Below, piece after piece: positions 49,969 through 60,900 of a DNA stretch of 64,000 bases; position 1 is the stretch's first letter; each line of letters begins with the position of its first letter. The translations under genes were made by a program, and so were the position numbers. The notes beneath the pieces were generated by a model. It saw only the letters and a program-made list of their open reading frames with translations. It did no database searches and was not told the DNA's origin. Source of the DNA: Paraglaciecola psychrophila 170 (lineage in GTDB: Bacteria; Pseudomonadota; Gammaproteobacteria; Enterobacterales; Alteromonadaceae); contig NC_020514.1 in assembly GCF_000347635.1 (NCBI RefSeq), positions 3,100,001 through 3,164,000 of the forward strand, read 5' to 3'.

Positions 49969-50520
49969 CTAACCCCAATCTTCAAAAAATTTTGCACTGT
50001 CTCTTTTCGGCTTGGGCAACGGTTTAATAGGCGAAGAGCCTAAATATAGAAAACCGACTATTTCATCTTGCTCTAATAAATCAAAGGCTTGTTTTACGAT
50101 TGGATCTTTGGCATAACTACCTGTGCGCCACACACCAGAAAATCCTTGGGCAACTGCGGCCATTTGCATAGCATGTAAGGCACAAGAGGCTGAGGCAACT
50201 TGTTCTATCCATGGCACTTTGTCATTTTCAGTGAATTTAGCTATCGCCACTATTACCATTGGCGCGCGTAATGGCAATTGAGGTGCACGTTCAATTTCTT
50301 TATCGCTTTTATCGGCAGAAATGGCGGCCTGCTCAAATACATCACCTAAACGTTTTAAGCCTTCTTTTTGGCAAACAACAAACTTCCATGGTGTAAGACA
50401 AGCATGGTCTGGTGCTCGTAAAGCGGCTTGTTTAATATTTTCAAGTGCTTGGCCTTCAGGAGCCGGTTCTTGTAAGCGAGGTTGAGAGCTGCGGGTAAGT
50501 AATAAATCTAACGCCTGCAT
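49969..50520 (-). CDS. ydjA: YdjA-like FMN nitroreductase
   Basis: The 183-residue flavoprotein matches E. coli YdjA in layout: LLLTRSSQPRLQEPAP near the start, then ALRAPDHACLTPWKFVV, and GFSGVWRTGSY for FMN and NADPH binding. YdjA-type proteins are among the smallest nitroreductases, with no clear natural substrate. It is upstream of no obvious partner; DoxX lies 64 bases further on the same strand. Confidence 0.9.
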   Translation of the reverse strand: MQALDLLLTRSSQPRLQEPAPEGQALENIKQAALRAPDHACLTPWKFVVCQKEGLKRLGDVFEQAAISADKSDKEIERAPQLPLRAPMVIVAIAKFTENDKVPWIEQVASASCALHAMQMAAVAQGFSGVWRTGSYAKDPIVKQAFDLLEQDEIVGFLYLGSSPIKPLPKPKRDSAKFFEDWG

Positions 50521-50584
50521 TAAGTATCCTTAAATATGTGTATCGCATCTATCTTAATAAAAAAGGTGCTTGCGCGCCGTTTTT

Positions 50585-51208
50585 TTATATTGTAGCAATA
50601 AATTTTTTCTCTAAAAAGAAATCAATACTGGTATATTTGCCACCACCAGTGAAAAATAATGAAATTAACATGATAAAATAAGTTATCGCAAATTCAACTC
50701 CATTATTTAGCACCACAAATTTACCACTAGATGTAAGCAATTCATAGTTACCATGCTCCTGCAGAATACCTTTAGCAGCGGCCAATTTATCAGGTGCATT
50801 TAAAACGGCGTCGTTAAGCATAATGGTGCCGTCTGACATCCAACTGCTAGCATCAGCAATCGCTGCCCAACCGTTTGGCCAGTGCACTGAAAATACTGCC
50901 ACCAACATAGTTACCATTAAAGGTATAGATACCCAGCGGGTCGCTAAACCAACCAGTAAAAATATACCGCCGACCAACTCAGCAGCCGTAGCTAGAAATG
51001 CCAAAACAAAAGGAAATGGTAAACCTAAACCATAATCAGCATTACCAAACCAATCAACAATACCTTCAAAACTTTGATATTTAGTCCAACCACCCTGAAT
51101 CATCACGGGTGCCAAATAGAGCCTGAGTAACAAAGGCGCGACTCCTTCAAAAGCTAAACTTTTATCTAGCAACTTGTGCAAAGGCGTATACAGATCCATC
51201 AGTCTCAT
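50585..51208 (-). CDS. DoxX family membrane protein
   Basis: The 207-residue protein has four predicted membrane helices and a DoxX pattern: LLLRLYLAPVMIQGGWTKYQ, then AFLATAAELVGGIFLLVGLATR. The precise function of bacterial DoxX proteins is unsettled; some act in redox or quinone-linked stress responses. The gene is the first of a two-gene run with ydjA. Confidence 0.85.
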   Translation of the reverse strand: MRLMDLYTPLHKLLDKSLAFEGVAPLLLRLYLAPVMIQGGWTKYQSFEGIVDWFGNADYGLGLPFPFVLAFLATAAELVGGIFLLVGLATRWVSIPLMVTMLVAVFSVHWPNGWAAIADASSWMSDGTIMLNDAVLNAPDKLAAAKGILQEHGNYELLTSSGKFVVLNNGVEFAITYFIMLISLFFTGGGKYTSIDFFLEKKFIATI

Positions 51209-51411
51209 AAATTTTCCTAGTCATGTAGTCACTTATAAGAGAGGTTAGGTAACCAAAATATTTCGTCAGACTTTTATACCGTTGCTATAGTCATTCTTCC
51301 CACAGCATTTACACTCACCTTTATGAGCAGAAATAATTGTCCCCCCTCAAACGTTATTGGCACCTATATTGCTGATATCGATTCAAAGCTTTAACTGAAG
51401 ATATAAACTCT

Positions 51412-52014
51412 ATGCGAACTTTATGCTTAATGATCCTAACTGGAACCTTAATTTCTGGCTGTGCAATAACGGATCTGATGGATGAAAGTAAAGATCTAGC
51501 TGATGTGACAGTCTCAAGCGCACATCCGTCAAACACTCTTCATAGGCATGTAGAAAAGCTTGCTAGACAGCTGTTAAGTACCTCGCAACTTATTGACACA
51601 ACAAACGTAGTGGCAGTCGGCACAATATTACCGACTATGCATGCTAACGGCGAGCCCTTGCCTTCCCACTTGGCATTAGGACTGCAAATTCAAGAAAGCT
51701 TAATGACATTCGCCACGCAGGCAGGCTTAAAGGTCATAGAATATAAAACGCTACCAAGCATAAAAATCAGCGCCCATGCCGATAAAATGTTGAGCAGACA
51801 AGTCAATGAATTAAATCCAACAATAGCTGCAGACTATTTTCTGACAGGCACTTACACGCTTCAAGAAAACAACACCATTGTTAATATCAGATTAATACAG
51901 ATCCCAGAAAACATTGTGCTTGCCGCAGCTACCGACTATGTGCCAAATGATGCTATGTGGAGCGCCTCTAAAATCAGTATGAAAAACAATCAGATTTACC
52001 GCAACACCTATTAA
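51412..52014 (+). CDS. FlgO-domain lipoprotein 1
   Basis: The 200-residue protein has a short signal peptide with lipobox ISGC and a FlgO domain (VVAVGTILPTMHANGEP, LALGLQIQESLMTFA, AADYFLTGTYTLQENN). FlgO proteins are outer-membrane lipoproteins first described as flagellar components in Vibrio. This one is not in a flagellar cluster. It is the first of three tandem related genes and the most diverged. Confidence 0.82.
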   Translation: MRTLCLMILTGTLISGCAITDLMDESKDLADVTVSSAHPSNTLHRHVEKLARQLLSTSQLIDTTNVVAVGTILPTMHANGEPLPSHLALGLQIQESLMTFATQAGLKVIEYKTLPSIKISAHADKMLSRQVNELNPTIAADYFLTGTYTLQENNTIVNIRLIQIPENIVLAAATDYVPNDAMWSASKISMKNNQIYRNTY

Positions 52015-52179
52015 ATTAGGTATTGAATAAACCAAGTTAACATTGCCCTATTTTATTAAAGTAGTGATTTTTAGAAATCTTTGTCTGGCTTTTAAATTGC
52101 TTCATCTAAATTTCTAAGACTAGGCTCGAAGATACAAAGCCTTAAATGGCTTAATGCACCGCATTTGAGGAACAGTAAC

Positions 52180-53054
52180 ATGGCAGTAAAAAATTTCAGT
52201 TTGTTAGCAGCCTTCGCCTTAAGTGGTTGTGCTATTTTTGACCCTATTGACGATATGCTGACGCTTAACGAACAAGCTCCAGATAGTGAACTTGCTGAAA
52301 TAATTGACGATGGCTCTCCCTTAGCTTCTAGCGTCAGTTTTAAGAGGCAGTTTCAACAAAAAAAGTAGCAACAGAAACTGTTTTAACAGAATTATTGCCC
52401 GAACAAAGTCCGCGAACCTCAACGGCTTATTCCAAAGATCACGATATCAATTATTACGTACGAGGCATGATGCAAGACCTAGCTGCTAACTTACAATACG
52501 TCAACTCCTCCACACCTGTGGCTGTAGTAAGCTTTGTTATGCTAGACAGTAACTACAACGACTCAAACTTATTAGGCATACAAATAGCCGAGAGTTTGAT
52601 CCATGAAGTGCATAAATTTGGTATTCCAGTGATTGATTTTAAAACCACGGGTTATATCAGGGTCACCGAACAAGGGGATTTTGCCTTCAGTAGAGATTAC
52701 GAAGACTTTACTGGAGAGATGCCAGCACGTTATATAGTAGGTGGCACTATGCTCAAACACACAGATGGATATTTAATTAATGCCCGCATCGTAGGAATGC
52801 AATCACAAGCGGTTGTCGCGTCTGCTCAAAGTTTTATACCCAATAGTGTATCCGAACCCATTTTAATGATGTCAGCCGCACCAAAGTCATCTAATAGAAG
52901 CGAAAATATTCAACTGGGTAGAGTGGCATTTCCTCCAGATCTCGATTCTTCTCTTAGAACACAGAAAAATGAAAACTTAATGAATCGAAGCCAGCCAATG
53001 GATAATATTGCTAATAATTCTGCTTCAAACAACGTTTCTTTAATTCAAGAATAG
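52180..53054 (+). CDS. FlgO-domain lipoprotein 2, frameshifted
   Basis: The lipoprotein signal and N-terminus, MAVKNFSLLAAFALSGCAIFDP, are in one frame that stops after QQKK. The FlgO domain (VAVVSFVMLDSNYND, LLGIQIAESLIHEV, GGTMLKHTDGYLINAR) is in another. Adding one A to the run of seven A at 52360-52366 joins them into 291 residues. The ATG at 52180 has TGAGG nine bases upstream, better than a TTG at 52165. It is closely related to the next gene. Confidence 0.8.
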
Positions 53055-53107
53055 GGTTTAAACGTTAAGAATTGCACGCTTGTTTACATTTATTTGGAAG
53101 TAACACA

Positions 53108-53773
53108 ATGTTAAAAATATCAAAATTATTAAGTATTACATTATTAAGCACAGCACTGAGTGCTTGCTCAAGTTTACAGCTATTGCAGGGCATGAATCCC
53201 CTGAGTGCTCTTAATAGTAAAAATCCAAATAACGAAAGGTTTTGCGCTAACGATGATGGTACGTTCCATACCTGTCAAGATATGGTGCTACATAATATAG
53301 AAATGAAACCTCATCCAAGTTTATTTAGCACCGATTTACACTTTAATAGACTAGCTGAATATACCGAACAAATGACAGCAGACTTGCAAAATGATGTTCG
53401 AGGTATACAGGTTGATCAACCAATAGTCGTGGCTTCATTTGTGCATTTAGATTCGTCATTACAAAACACCGATTCACTAGGCATCCAATTAGCCGAATCT
53501 TTTATCAACGAACTGCAACAAACAGGGCTGCCCGTCGCAGATCATAAGTTAATGGGTGTACTTGATGTTAACGACAAAGGCGATTTTGCATTTTCACGCA
53601 ACATGGTGCAATTTTATAATGATGTGAATATTGGGTATGTGTTAACTGGAACTATGCAGAGAAATAGCAGAGGTTTGGTTGTTAATGCCCGTATAATTAA
53701 CTTTAAAACCAATGCAGTGGTAGCCTCTTCCTCAAAATTTTTACCTAATATAGTGGTAAACGGTTTAATGTGA
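53108..53773 (+). CDS. FlgO-domain lipoprotein 3
   Basis: The protein starts MLKISKLLSITLLSTALSAC, a signal peptide with lipobox LSAC, preceded by GGAAG; an upstream TTG reading adds 12 codons without benefit. The FlgO domain (VVASFVHLDSSLQNTDSLGIQLAESF, then GDFAFSRNMVQF and LTGTMQRNSRGLVVNARI) is clearly paralogous to the preceding gene. It is 54 bases downstream of it in the same direction. Confidence 0.83.
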   Translation: MLKISKLLSITLLSTALSACSSLQLLQGMNPLSALNSKNPNNERFCANDDGTFHTCQDMVLHNIEMKPHPSLFSTDLHFNRLAEYTEQMTADLQNDVRGIQVDQPIVVASFVHLDSSLQNTDSLGIQLAESFINELQQTGLPVADHKLMGVLDVNDKGDFAFSRNMVQFYNDVNIGYVLTGTMQRNSRGLVVNARIINFKTNAVVASSSKFLPNIVVNGLM

Positions 53774-54538
53774 TTGTGTGGTGGACTACGAACTGGTTGG
53801 GCTTGACTTGTTTTACTCATTCGAATGAATCAAGGTCTTTACACTTCAAGATTAAGACAATATTCCTTAGTATGGCAATGAACTTCATAAGTGATAATAA
53901 ATACTTATACGTTAAGTGTTAAAGCAGTAGGATATTATCAACTCAATATGAAAGTGAATATTGGCTGAATTTGTTGTCTGCTAAACGTAGCTTAACCACT
54001 TCTAACAGACAGTTAATTTACTCTATCAACCTTATAGAGCGAACCAGTTAAAATCGTGTTATTTATAAAGTAATGGAACGTAAGTTGTCGATTAAAGTGA
54101 CTAAATTTACCTATACAGCCAATTTTTATAGTTTTGGGGAATTATCTAAGCGGGGAGAAAACCTTATAGAATCAGGTTAAAACCCAATTAAAACAATGAA
54201 TTAGGAGTGTTAAAAAAATAAGGTGGTTGTCAATAAACATTTCATTAAGTTTTTTTTAAAATAAAATTAAGTCTTGATGGTGTACTGCCGATAAGTATTG
54301 TAAGAGCGATAATACCCTGCACATAGAGTGGTGCAGGGGCAGCAAACATTAATTAGATTACAATTTGTGATTTGCGGTGGCTTCCTCTATTTTACTAAAG
54401 ATAACTCAAGATAGTCGTTAAGGTTAATATACAGCTTTAGCGTTATAAAAATTGTTGATTGAAGAGCATGAATTCATTTCTAATTAAAGCTTTAACAATT
54501 AACACAACTTTGTAACTTTGTTAAATAGGAGCGTTGCT
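53774..54538. other. Long leader region before the pilin genes
   Basis: This 765-base AT-rich gap separates the FlgO-lipoprotein genes from the pilus locus and presumably holds the pilin promoter and its control sites. A GC-rich hairpin, CCCTGCAC/GTGCAGGG, lies at 54315-54338. A strong site TAGGAG precedes the pilin ATG. I find no gene here. Confidence 0.5.
54315..54338. promoter_or_regulatory. GC-rich hairpin upstream of pilin genes
   Basis: CCCTGCAC and GTGCAGGG pair perfectly across an 8-base loop. No T-tract follows. It stands out in a very AT-rich stretch about 200 bases before the first pilin start and could be a regulator site or a structured leader element. Confidence 0.4.
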
Positions 54539-55276
54539 ATGCAACCAACACAAAGATTTAAAAAAACGCTACTAGCAAGTGCCGTAATATTCGGCACAGG
54601 TATTACCCTTAATGCTAGTGCAGCTACATTCCCAGTTATAGGTGAAGCCATTCCAGATGTAACGGCTGCCCCAGTTGCTGGCTTTACCCAAGTGTCGTTT
54701 GGCACTGGTGTTATAGGCAATAAAAACGGCCAATCTTGTATCATGCAGGGTATATCCGAGATAGATGAGGCTGTCCTGCTGTTTGACGAAGGCCAAGATG
54801 CCGCCAATGCTAATGCTGGTAATGTAAATGGTAGCGCTACAGTTGGTTCTACTGTGGGTTCATTAAGTGGCAATGCTTGTGTAAACGGACCTGGTGGTGA
54901 GGTGATGCTCATTGAGATAGATGGTGCCGATGCTTCAACAGTCTCTGTTACGGTGAATGATGTTACCGGTACGGGCTGGACATATACACCAACGGCTCAA
55001 AGTTGCGTAGTGAAATTTAGTGGCAATGATACGGTGGATGCCGATTCATGTGAATCGTTAGAACTTAACACGGTTACCGGTATACCTATGTCATTAGCTC
55101 AAATAGATGGGACCGGGACTGGTTCTGCCGAAGTAAATACAGCGGAGACAGGTTATGAGGCTATGACGGGTAAAACCCGTATGATCCTTGCAGGCTCTAT
55201 TACCTTATCGGCTGATTTAGGACAAGGTACTGTATTCAACACTGATAACATAATTGTGCAAGTAACTTACGAATAG
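54539..55276 (+). CDS. DUF4402-like pilin subunit 1
   Basis: A secreted 245-residue beta-rich protein. The signal peptide ends near ASA (mature ATFPVIGEA). The body has the pattern of DUF4402-type pilins: FGTGVI near residue 50, SCIMQG, a Gly/Thr-rich core and the C-terminal GSITLSADL plus VQVTYE strand expected to accept or donate a strand. Cysteines SC and AC, then SC and SC, can form two disulfides. The start has TAGGAG upstream. It is adjacent to a second pilin, and probably the major or one of two major subunits. The DUF4402 call rests on pattern. Confidence 0.68.
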   Translation: MQPTQRFKKTLLASAVIFGTGITLNASAATFPVIGEAIPDVTAAPVAGFTQVSFGTGVIGNKNGQSCIMQGISEIDEAVLLFDEGQDAANANAGNVNGSATVGSTVGSLSGNACVNGPGGEVMLIEIDGADASTVSVTVNDVTGTGWTYTPTAQSCVVKFSGNDTVDADSCESLELNTVTGIPMSLAQIDGTGTGSAEVNTAETGYEAMTGKTRMILAGSITLSADLGQGTVFNTDNIIVQVTYE

Positions 55277-55286
55277 GAATAATACG

Positions 55287-55943
55287 ATGAAATCACTTAC
55301 TATATTAAAAAAAGCAACGCCGTTATTCTTATTAACGGCAATGAACTCGGCAATAGCGACAGATGTTTTAGTACCAATTAATTTTACTACATTGCCGGTG
55401 ATCAGTATCGTACCAATACAAGCGCTGGACTTTGGTAGCGTACTGTCCTTATCTCTAGCGGATGAGTGTATCATGGATGCCACAGATGGTGGTTCAGGCA
55501 CAACTCTCACAGCGGCTCAAGAAGGGGTGGACGCAACCAATACTACTATCTTTAATTCTACAGCTGGAGCTGCAAATGATGTAGGTGCATTAACAGGTGA
55601 TTGTCTTGGTGGTGCCGACGGACAAGTAGGTATTTACGAAATAACGTCATTTGCAGATGCCAATATTGTCGTTTCAGTAACAGCAGGCGTTGATACTGAT
55701 ATTAGCTTTGCACCAACTGGTTATGTAACAGACCAATTGGATGAAACGACCTCTGGAGTTTTTAGCAGAAACACCTTGGAAATTGGAACTGATGCCACAG
55801 TTAACGCTTCAGCTACTCTTACTGCCTTTGGCCAAGCGGGAACAAGCAGAGCGATTGTTGGTGGCAAGATAACTAATTTTGCACCTCTAACCGCAGGTGC
55901 CCCTTATGCAACGGATTTCAACCTGAATGTGGTTTATTTATAA
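55287..55943 (+). CDS. DUF4402-like pilin subunit 2
   Basis: A 218-residue secreted protein with a signal peptide ending near AIA. The LDFGSVLSLSLADECIMDA region shares the FG and CIM features of subunit 1. The Cys in GDCLGG pairs with it in principle. The C-terminal strand FNLNVVYL ends the protein. It lies ten bases after subunit 1 and ends at a strong terminator, so the two make a short transcript of their own. Confidence 0.68.
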   Translation: MKSLTILKKATPLFLLTAMNSAIATDVLVPINFTTLPVISIVPIQALDFGSVLSLSLADECIMDATDGGSGTTLTAAQEGVDATNTTIFNSTAGAANDVGALTGDCLGGADGQVGIYEITSFADANIVVSVTAGVDTDISFAPTGYVTDQLDETTSGVFSRNTLEIGTDATVNASATLTAFGQAGTSRAIVGGKITNFAPLTAGAPYATDFNLNVVYL

Positions 55944-55960
55944 AACTGCTTTAACTCTAA

Positions 55961-55992
55961 AAACTCGCTACCATGCAAATGGTAGCGAGTTT
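55961..55992 (+). terminator. Rho-independent terminator between pilins and assembly genes
   Basis: AAACTCGCTACCAT pairs with ATGGTAGCGAGTTT over a GCAA loop: a 14-bp stem followed by T residues. It would favour pilin transcripts over those of the chaperones and usher. Confidence 0.92.
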
Positions 55993-56391
55993 TTTCTGAG
56001 CTGAAAATGAAAAAACACAGCATATTAAGGTATTGATTTAACATACAAAGTGGAGTGATATCGACATGCGGCTACCCTAGCATAGGCAAGTCGAATAGTT
56101 ATTTAAGGCTTAACGCTTTACTAATAGCTACTTTTCCGGTGTTAACGCCATACTCAGCTCTTCTGGCTGAATAATTCCCCTAAGTGAATTCGTTATAAGT
56201 ACCATCAAACGCTTGTCCTTGTGCACTATGGCACTATGCTTTTAACGCTTACCTATTAATGCTGCTTTATTTCTGTTAATTGCGACTCGTCACGATATAC
56301 ACGGTGATGAGTTTTTCTAAGTAAAAAATAAAATTGGTTTGTTTTTTGCTTATTGACACTGTGGCTATAATAAAATTTTTTTGAGGTAACG
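55993..56391. other. Intergenic region before the chaperone-usher genes
   Basis: This gap of 399 bases probably carries a second promoter for the assembly operon. The first chaperone has GAGG seven bases before its ATG. I see no gene or known regulatory site. Confidence 0.5.
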
Positions 56392-57150
56392 ATGAAAAAG
56401 TGGATCATATTAAGTATTTTGTTCAGTATGCAAAGTGAGGCGGCATCAGTAGGCACCTATCGCATCTATTTAGATAGTGAACATCGGCAACAAAAATTCA
56501 TGGTAAAAAACAACAGCGCAGACCATGAAAAATGCAATATATCATTCGATTATATGGCTTACGAAGAAGGAGGAGGGGAAGTTATTAAACTATCCAGCGA
56601 AGAGAAAGTTGCCTTGTCAACACCAGCAACAAAACGCTTACGTTACTCGCCAAGGCAATTCACTATAAAACCGAAATCCGCTCAGTATGTTGCGTTCAAT
56701 TACAAGCGTCAAATTAATGACAATCCAGCCGAGTATCGTACTTATGCAAATATCAAATGCCTTAAAGTGGATCCGCTAGTAAAAGAAGGTTTAAATTTAA
56801 CGCCTTCAATTATGCATTCTGTGCCCTTAGTTATTCGCACTGGTAAGTCTACAGATTTAGAGGCCAACCTTGTTTTTAGTCAAATAAAGCAGCTAGCAAA
56901 CAGGGTTGCTTTTCGGCTAGAGCATCAAGGGAATCGCTCGGTATATGGTGATTTACACCTTATCAATGCTAACGGCGATAAACTTAAACTTTTACAGAAA
57001 AATATCGTAATTTACCCTGAAATGAAATATAAAAATTTCAATTTTTCATTAGCCGGCTTTAACAGCAAAAACATGAAAGTTGTGTTTCAAGAAACAGGTA
57101 ATTATAGCGCTATAAAGCAGTTTAGCTTGCCTTTAAAAGGAAAGTTATAA
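56392..57150 (+). CDS. Periplasmic pilus chaperone 1
   Basis: A 252-residue secreted protein with a signal peptide ending near SEA. It has two immunoglobulin-like domains of the PapD type. The N-terminal GTYRIYLDSEHRQQ and RLRYSPRQFTIKPKSAQYV correspond to the G1-strand region that donates to subunits. The linker PSIMHSVPLVIRTG joins to the second domain. It ends in a TAATG overlap with the second chaperone, so both are translated together. Having two chaperones in a row suggests each handles a different subunit class. Confidence 0.8.
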   Translation: MKKWIILSILFSMQSEAASVGTYRIYLDSEHRQQKFMVKNNSADHEKCNISFDYMAYEEGGGEVIKLSSEEKVALSTPATKRLRYSPRQFTIKPKSAQYVAFNYKRQINDNPAEYRTYANIKCLKVDPLVKEGLNLTPSIMHSVPLVIRTGKSTDLEANLVFSQIKQLANRVAFRLEHQGNRSVYGDLHLINANGDKLKLLQKNIVIYPEMKYKNFNFSLAGFNSKNMKVVFQETGNYSAIKQFSLPLKGKL

Positions 57151-57908
57151 TGAAGAAGCCGCGCATCACTTTTCGTTCATTCATTTTGTTTGTTTTACTT
57201 AATTGCGTCATAATTGACGCTTACAGTATATCAATCAGTACCCGAAGATTGTATCTAGACCCTAAGAGCAACTCGACTTTTATACGCGTTCACAACATGG
57301 AAGATGGAATACAAAACTGTAAAGTGAGTATAAAAGAGACCTTTATTAACAAGCTAGGCAATATAACGTTAGTTACCAGTGATGAAGTGACTGCAAATAG
57401 TGCTAAGCCCTTAGTTAGGCTAGCACCTAAGCGGTTTACTTTAGGAACAAGAAAGCACCAAATGGTGAAGCTGTTATATCGGCGCAAACCGGGGCTTGAA
57501 AATGGCGAATATCGAGGGGTATTGGCGATCCAATGCAAGGAAAAAACAGAAAAAAGTGCTCGTCAGGTGACCATTGAACCGTCATTGATACACAATGTAC
57601 CCGTGATCGTACGCACGGGAAAGCTGCCTATTCAGGCTGAGTTTGTTTCTACTGCAATTAATGGCAATACATTACACCTTGAATTAAAAATTCAAGGTCA
57701 GCGTTCTCTCACTGGCAAAGTTGCAGTGATTAACTCAGCTACAGGCGAGGTTATTTTTGAGAGAAACAACCTGTCAATTTATGCCGAACAGCCCTTAAAA
57801 AAATTTGAGTTTGCGCTAGGTGAATATCAAAACACGCCGCTATTAGTAAAATTTACTGAAGATCCAAAAATGGGTGGCGACCTAATGATACAGCAGCCGG
57901 TAAATTAG
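57150..57908 (+). CDS. Periplasmic pilus chaperone 2
   Basis: A paralogue of chaperone 1, also 252 residues: signal peptide, then SISTRRLYLDPKSNSTFIRV, VRLAPKRFTLGTRKHQMVKLLYRR and the linker PSLIHNVPVIVRTG. It begins in the stop codon of chaperone 1 and ends 13 bases before the usher gene. It is the same PapD-like fold, by pattern. Confidence 0.8.
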   Translation: MKKPRITFRSFILFVLLNCVIIDAYSISISTRRLYLDPKSNSTFIRVHNMEDGIQNCKVSIKETFINKLGNITLVTSDEVTANSAKPLVRLAPKRFTLGTRKHQMVKLLYRRKPGLENGEYRGVLAIQCKEKTEKSARQVTIEPSLIHNVPVIVRTGKLPIQAEFVSTAINGNTLHLELKIQGQRSLTGKVAVINSATGEVIFERNNLSIYAEQPLKKFEFALGEYQNTPLLVKFTEDPKMGGDLMIQQPVN

Positions 57909-57921
57909 CTGGGGACGTAAT

Positions 57922-60900
57922 ATGTCTACTCGATATCATTGTTTTGCTTGCTTGCTGTTCATTTTTTCTTGTAACGCAGCCAGCCAACCTCTGAAAAAGC
58001 TTGCCAATATTGACTTTGCCCAAGCAGATTTTTATCTGCTTGATGTTGCGGATCATAACGTAAAAGTCGCTCCATCAATTGATGCTTATATACATCAGGG
58101 TGATTTATACATTGCCATTACCCCGCTGTTTGAAGGACTACGACTCAAATACTCGTTAATAGGCGATAAATTCTCGGTGACGTTTGCTGATAAAATTTCT
58201 GAGTTTGATTTTACCGAAGAGTTGGCCAATCAAGGTCAATGGTTTAACGACGGTAGTTTTATTTTTATAAAATCCGAGATTTTAGAGCAACTATTTGCTA
58301 CCCAGATAACGATTAATACCGCGACCCTTAAAATGGATCTCGCGGGGCATACCGTCGACTTCCCTTACAAAACAATTAAAAACCAACAGAAGCAGCGTAA
58401 ACGTAACAACTATATTATTGATCGCTCTGACGCTGAACAGCAAACGGATTCTGGTGCCATTATTACAATTGCAGATGAATACCGTTTAGCAACAGTACCT
58501 ACCGGTTTTGCAAGTCTAGAATACCAAGTCAACGACAAAAAAGAACGTTATGATGTCAACATTCAAGTGGAGTCAGATTTAGCCTATCACTCAACAAGCA
58601 TTACCTTGAACCATACCGAGAATGAAACAAATTCCAGGATATTACTCTCTCGTTACCCTAAATTTACCGGGGATAAAATATTAGGTATTTGGGACACTTA
58701 CAGTGTGGGTGATTTATACCTTACACAATCGTCTTTAACGCCAGGGAGCTATTCTCGAGGCTTAGGGATTAATTTTTCAGCCAACGTTAAAGGCAACTTC
58801 AATGAAAATATGACCACCAGTTTTGCAAAAACTGCAAGGCCCGGTTGGGATGCCGATATCTATCATAATGGTATATTCCTAGAAACCCGAGTAGTGCCTG
58901 CTGATGGTTTGATGGAATTTAATAATATGGAAGTTTATTACGGTGCCAATGAATTTAAAATAATCTTGTACGGACCTTTTGGTGAACAAGAAACACTTAT
59001 TGAACAGGTTAGTGTAAAAAACAACTCATTGGGACAAGGAGCCTATTCCTATGGGTTATCTCTTAAAGAAAACGAGAGTTCTTTATTAGATGTTAATCTG
59101 TCAGAGTTCGACATAGACGCAATCTCAGGCCGTTTTGGCATTGGTTTATTCGACAATTGGCAACTGGGTGTGAGTGTTGATTTAAATGATATTCACAACC
59201 CAAATGGCGGAAATGAGTCTTATCGTATTTCCAACCAAATTACTTTTCCAGGCTGGTTTTTTCAGAACAATATTTCCATTAACTCAAATAATATCAGTCA
59301 AGCGTCTTCCCTTGCCACCTCTTTTTTCAATAATGACAACTTCACATTAAACTATAACTCGCAATGGAATGAAGCACAATTTGACGAGTCAAGTCTTGAC
59401 GCAAACTACAACATCAGGTCAGGTCCAACCACTAACAGTATTTATTATAGTTATGACGAATTTGGTTCTTCCAAAACAGAGCGTCTACAATACCGACTTA
59501 GCTTTGTTAACAAATATGTAAGCGCATCCAACTCACTAAGTTATATCCGTAAAAATGAAAATGAAGACCTGTTTTTTGGAGCATTAACCTTATCAACAAG
59601 AATACAGGATAACTTTCGCTTTCTCACTACTATCCCCTATGATATTAACGGCGAAGATTCCATTGAAACAGAGCAGATTTCGGCGAGTGTTTTGTATAAT
59701 TATAGACATGGAGCTTATAACCATACTTTTAATGCGTCTAACCGTTCATTTTTTAAAGAAAACCTGTGGTCGGTTGGTTACAACCTAGCTATCAATAAAC
59801 CGACTCACCAATTGACCCTTAGAACTCAATATAACTCTCAAGAAAAATGGGCTGTGACGGCTGGAATAGCTATTAATTTTGGTTATGACTATTTTAATAA
59901 TGAAATGCAGTTTAGCAGTCAAACGTTAAGGGGTGCAGGCTCTTTGGATGTGCATACCTATTTAGATCGTCAATTGAATGGTATACCGGATGTTTTGGAT
60001 TATAACTTGGCTGGGGTAACGTTCTCGGGAGGACCATACTGGGAAAACGAGGTAAGCAATCAAGACGGACAAACTCGGTTATTTCGCGCTAAAAAGGGAA
60101 TAACAGCATTAAGAGCAAATTGGGAATCTGGTAGCGCAACACTTAATAACGATTATATGATTTATAGCCACCCAGGATCATTACAACGGGTTAACTTACC
60201 CTTTTACCTAACCACTGAAGTAGAGCTTTTTGTTTTACTAAGTGGAGACTCGCAAGCAGTGACGTTATCTAATGTGCCACTAATAGCAAGTAATGTATCA
60301 TCTGGGGATGAATACGCTCTAGAAACCGATTTTGATGGTTACGCTAGTTTTGTAAATTTATTACCCGGAAAATATAGTATTTATGTGGATAAAGAGTATT
60401 TGAGGGACAAAGGCCTGCAAGCTGAAATAGCGGGCTTTGAATTTAATAGTCCGTTAAGAGGTGGTTTTGTCGTGCTGCCAAACATAGAGTTATCTCGAAG
60501 TGAGTCAGGGGAAATTGGTGCGAATAAACTACTAAGCGTGATGTTAGATGAAAATAACTATGAACCATTATTCTACACTGATAATGATAAACTGATTCAT
60601 TTACCTCCTAAAGGTGGCATGAAAGCCCCTTATTCATCAGATAAGTTGGAGCTTGCCTTATTCAAAGAAATTAAGATGCAAAGCACAGAGCAAGAGCGCA
60701 AAGAGTTAAGAGCTAAGTTGGCTGCAGCAGCTGAAGGTTCTCAGCAATTCCAACCCTTTTCAACGCAGCCTACAAGCCCCCCTTCAGTAGGCACTATTGT
60801 AGCCAGTTCCCAAGAAACGCTTGAGGTGTTTGAAACTGCGCAAGAAGGCATTGAAGATTTAGAACAACTGAATCCTGTAGTGGTCTTATCACCATTGAAA

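Noticed and set aside
54100..54180. Possible cyclic-di-GMP riboswitch in the pilin leader
   Set aside because: A GGGGAG-rich stretch drew attention, but the conserved GEMM core sequences are absent.
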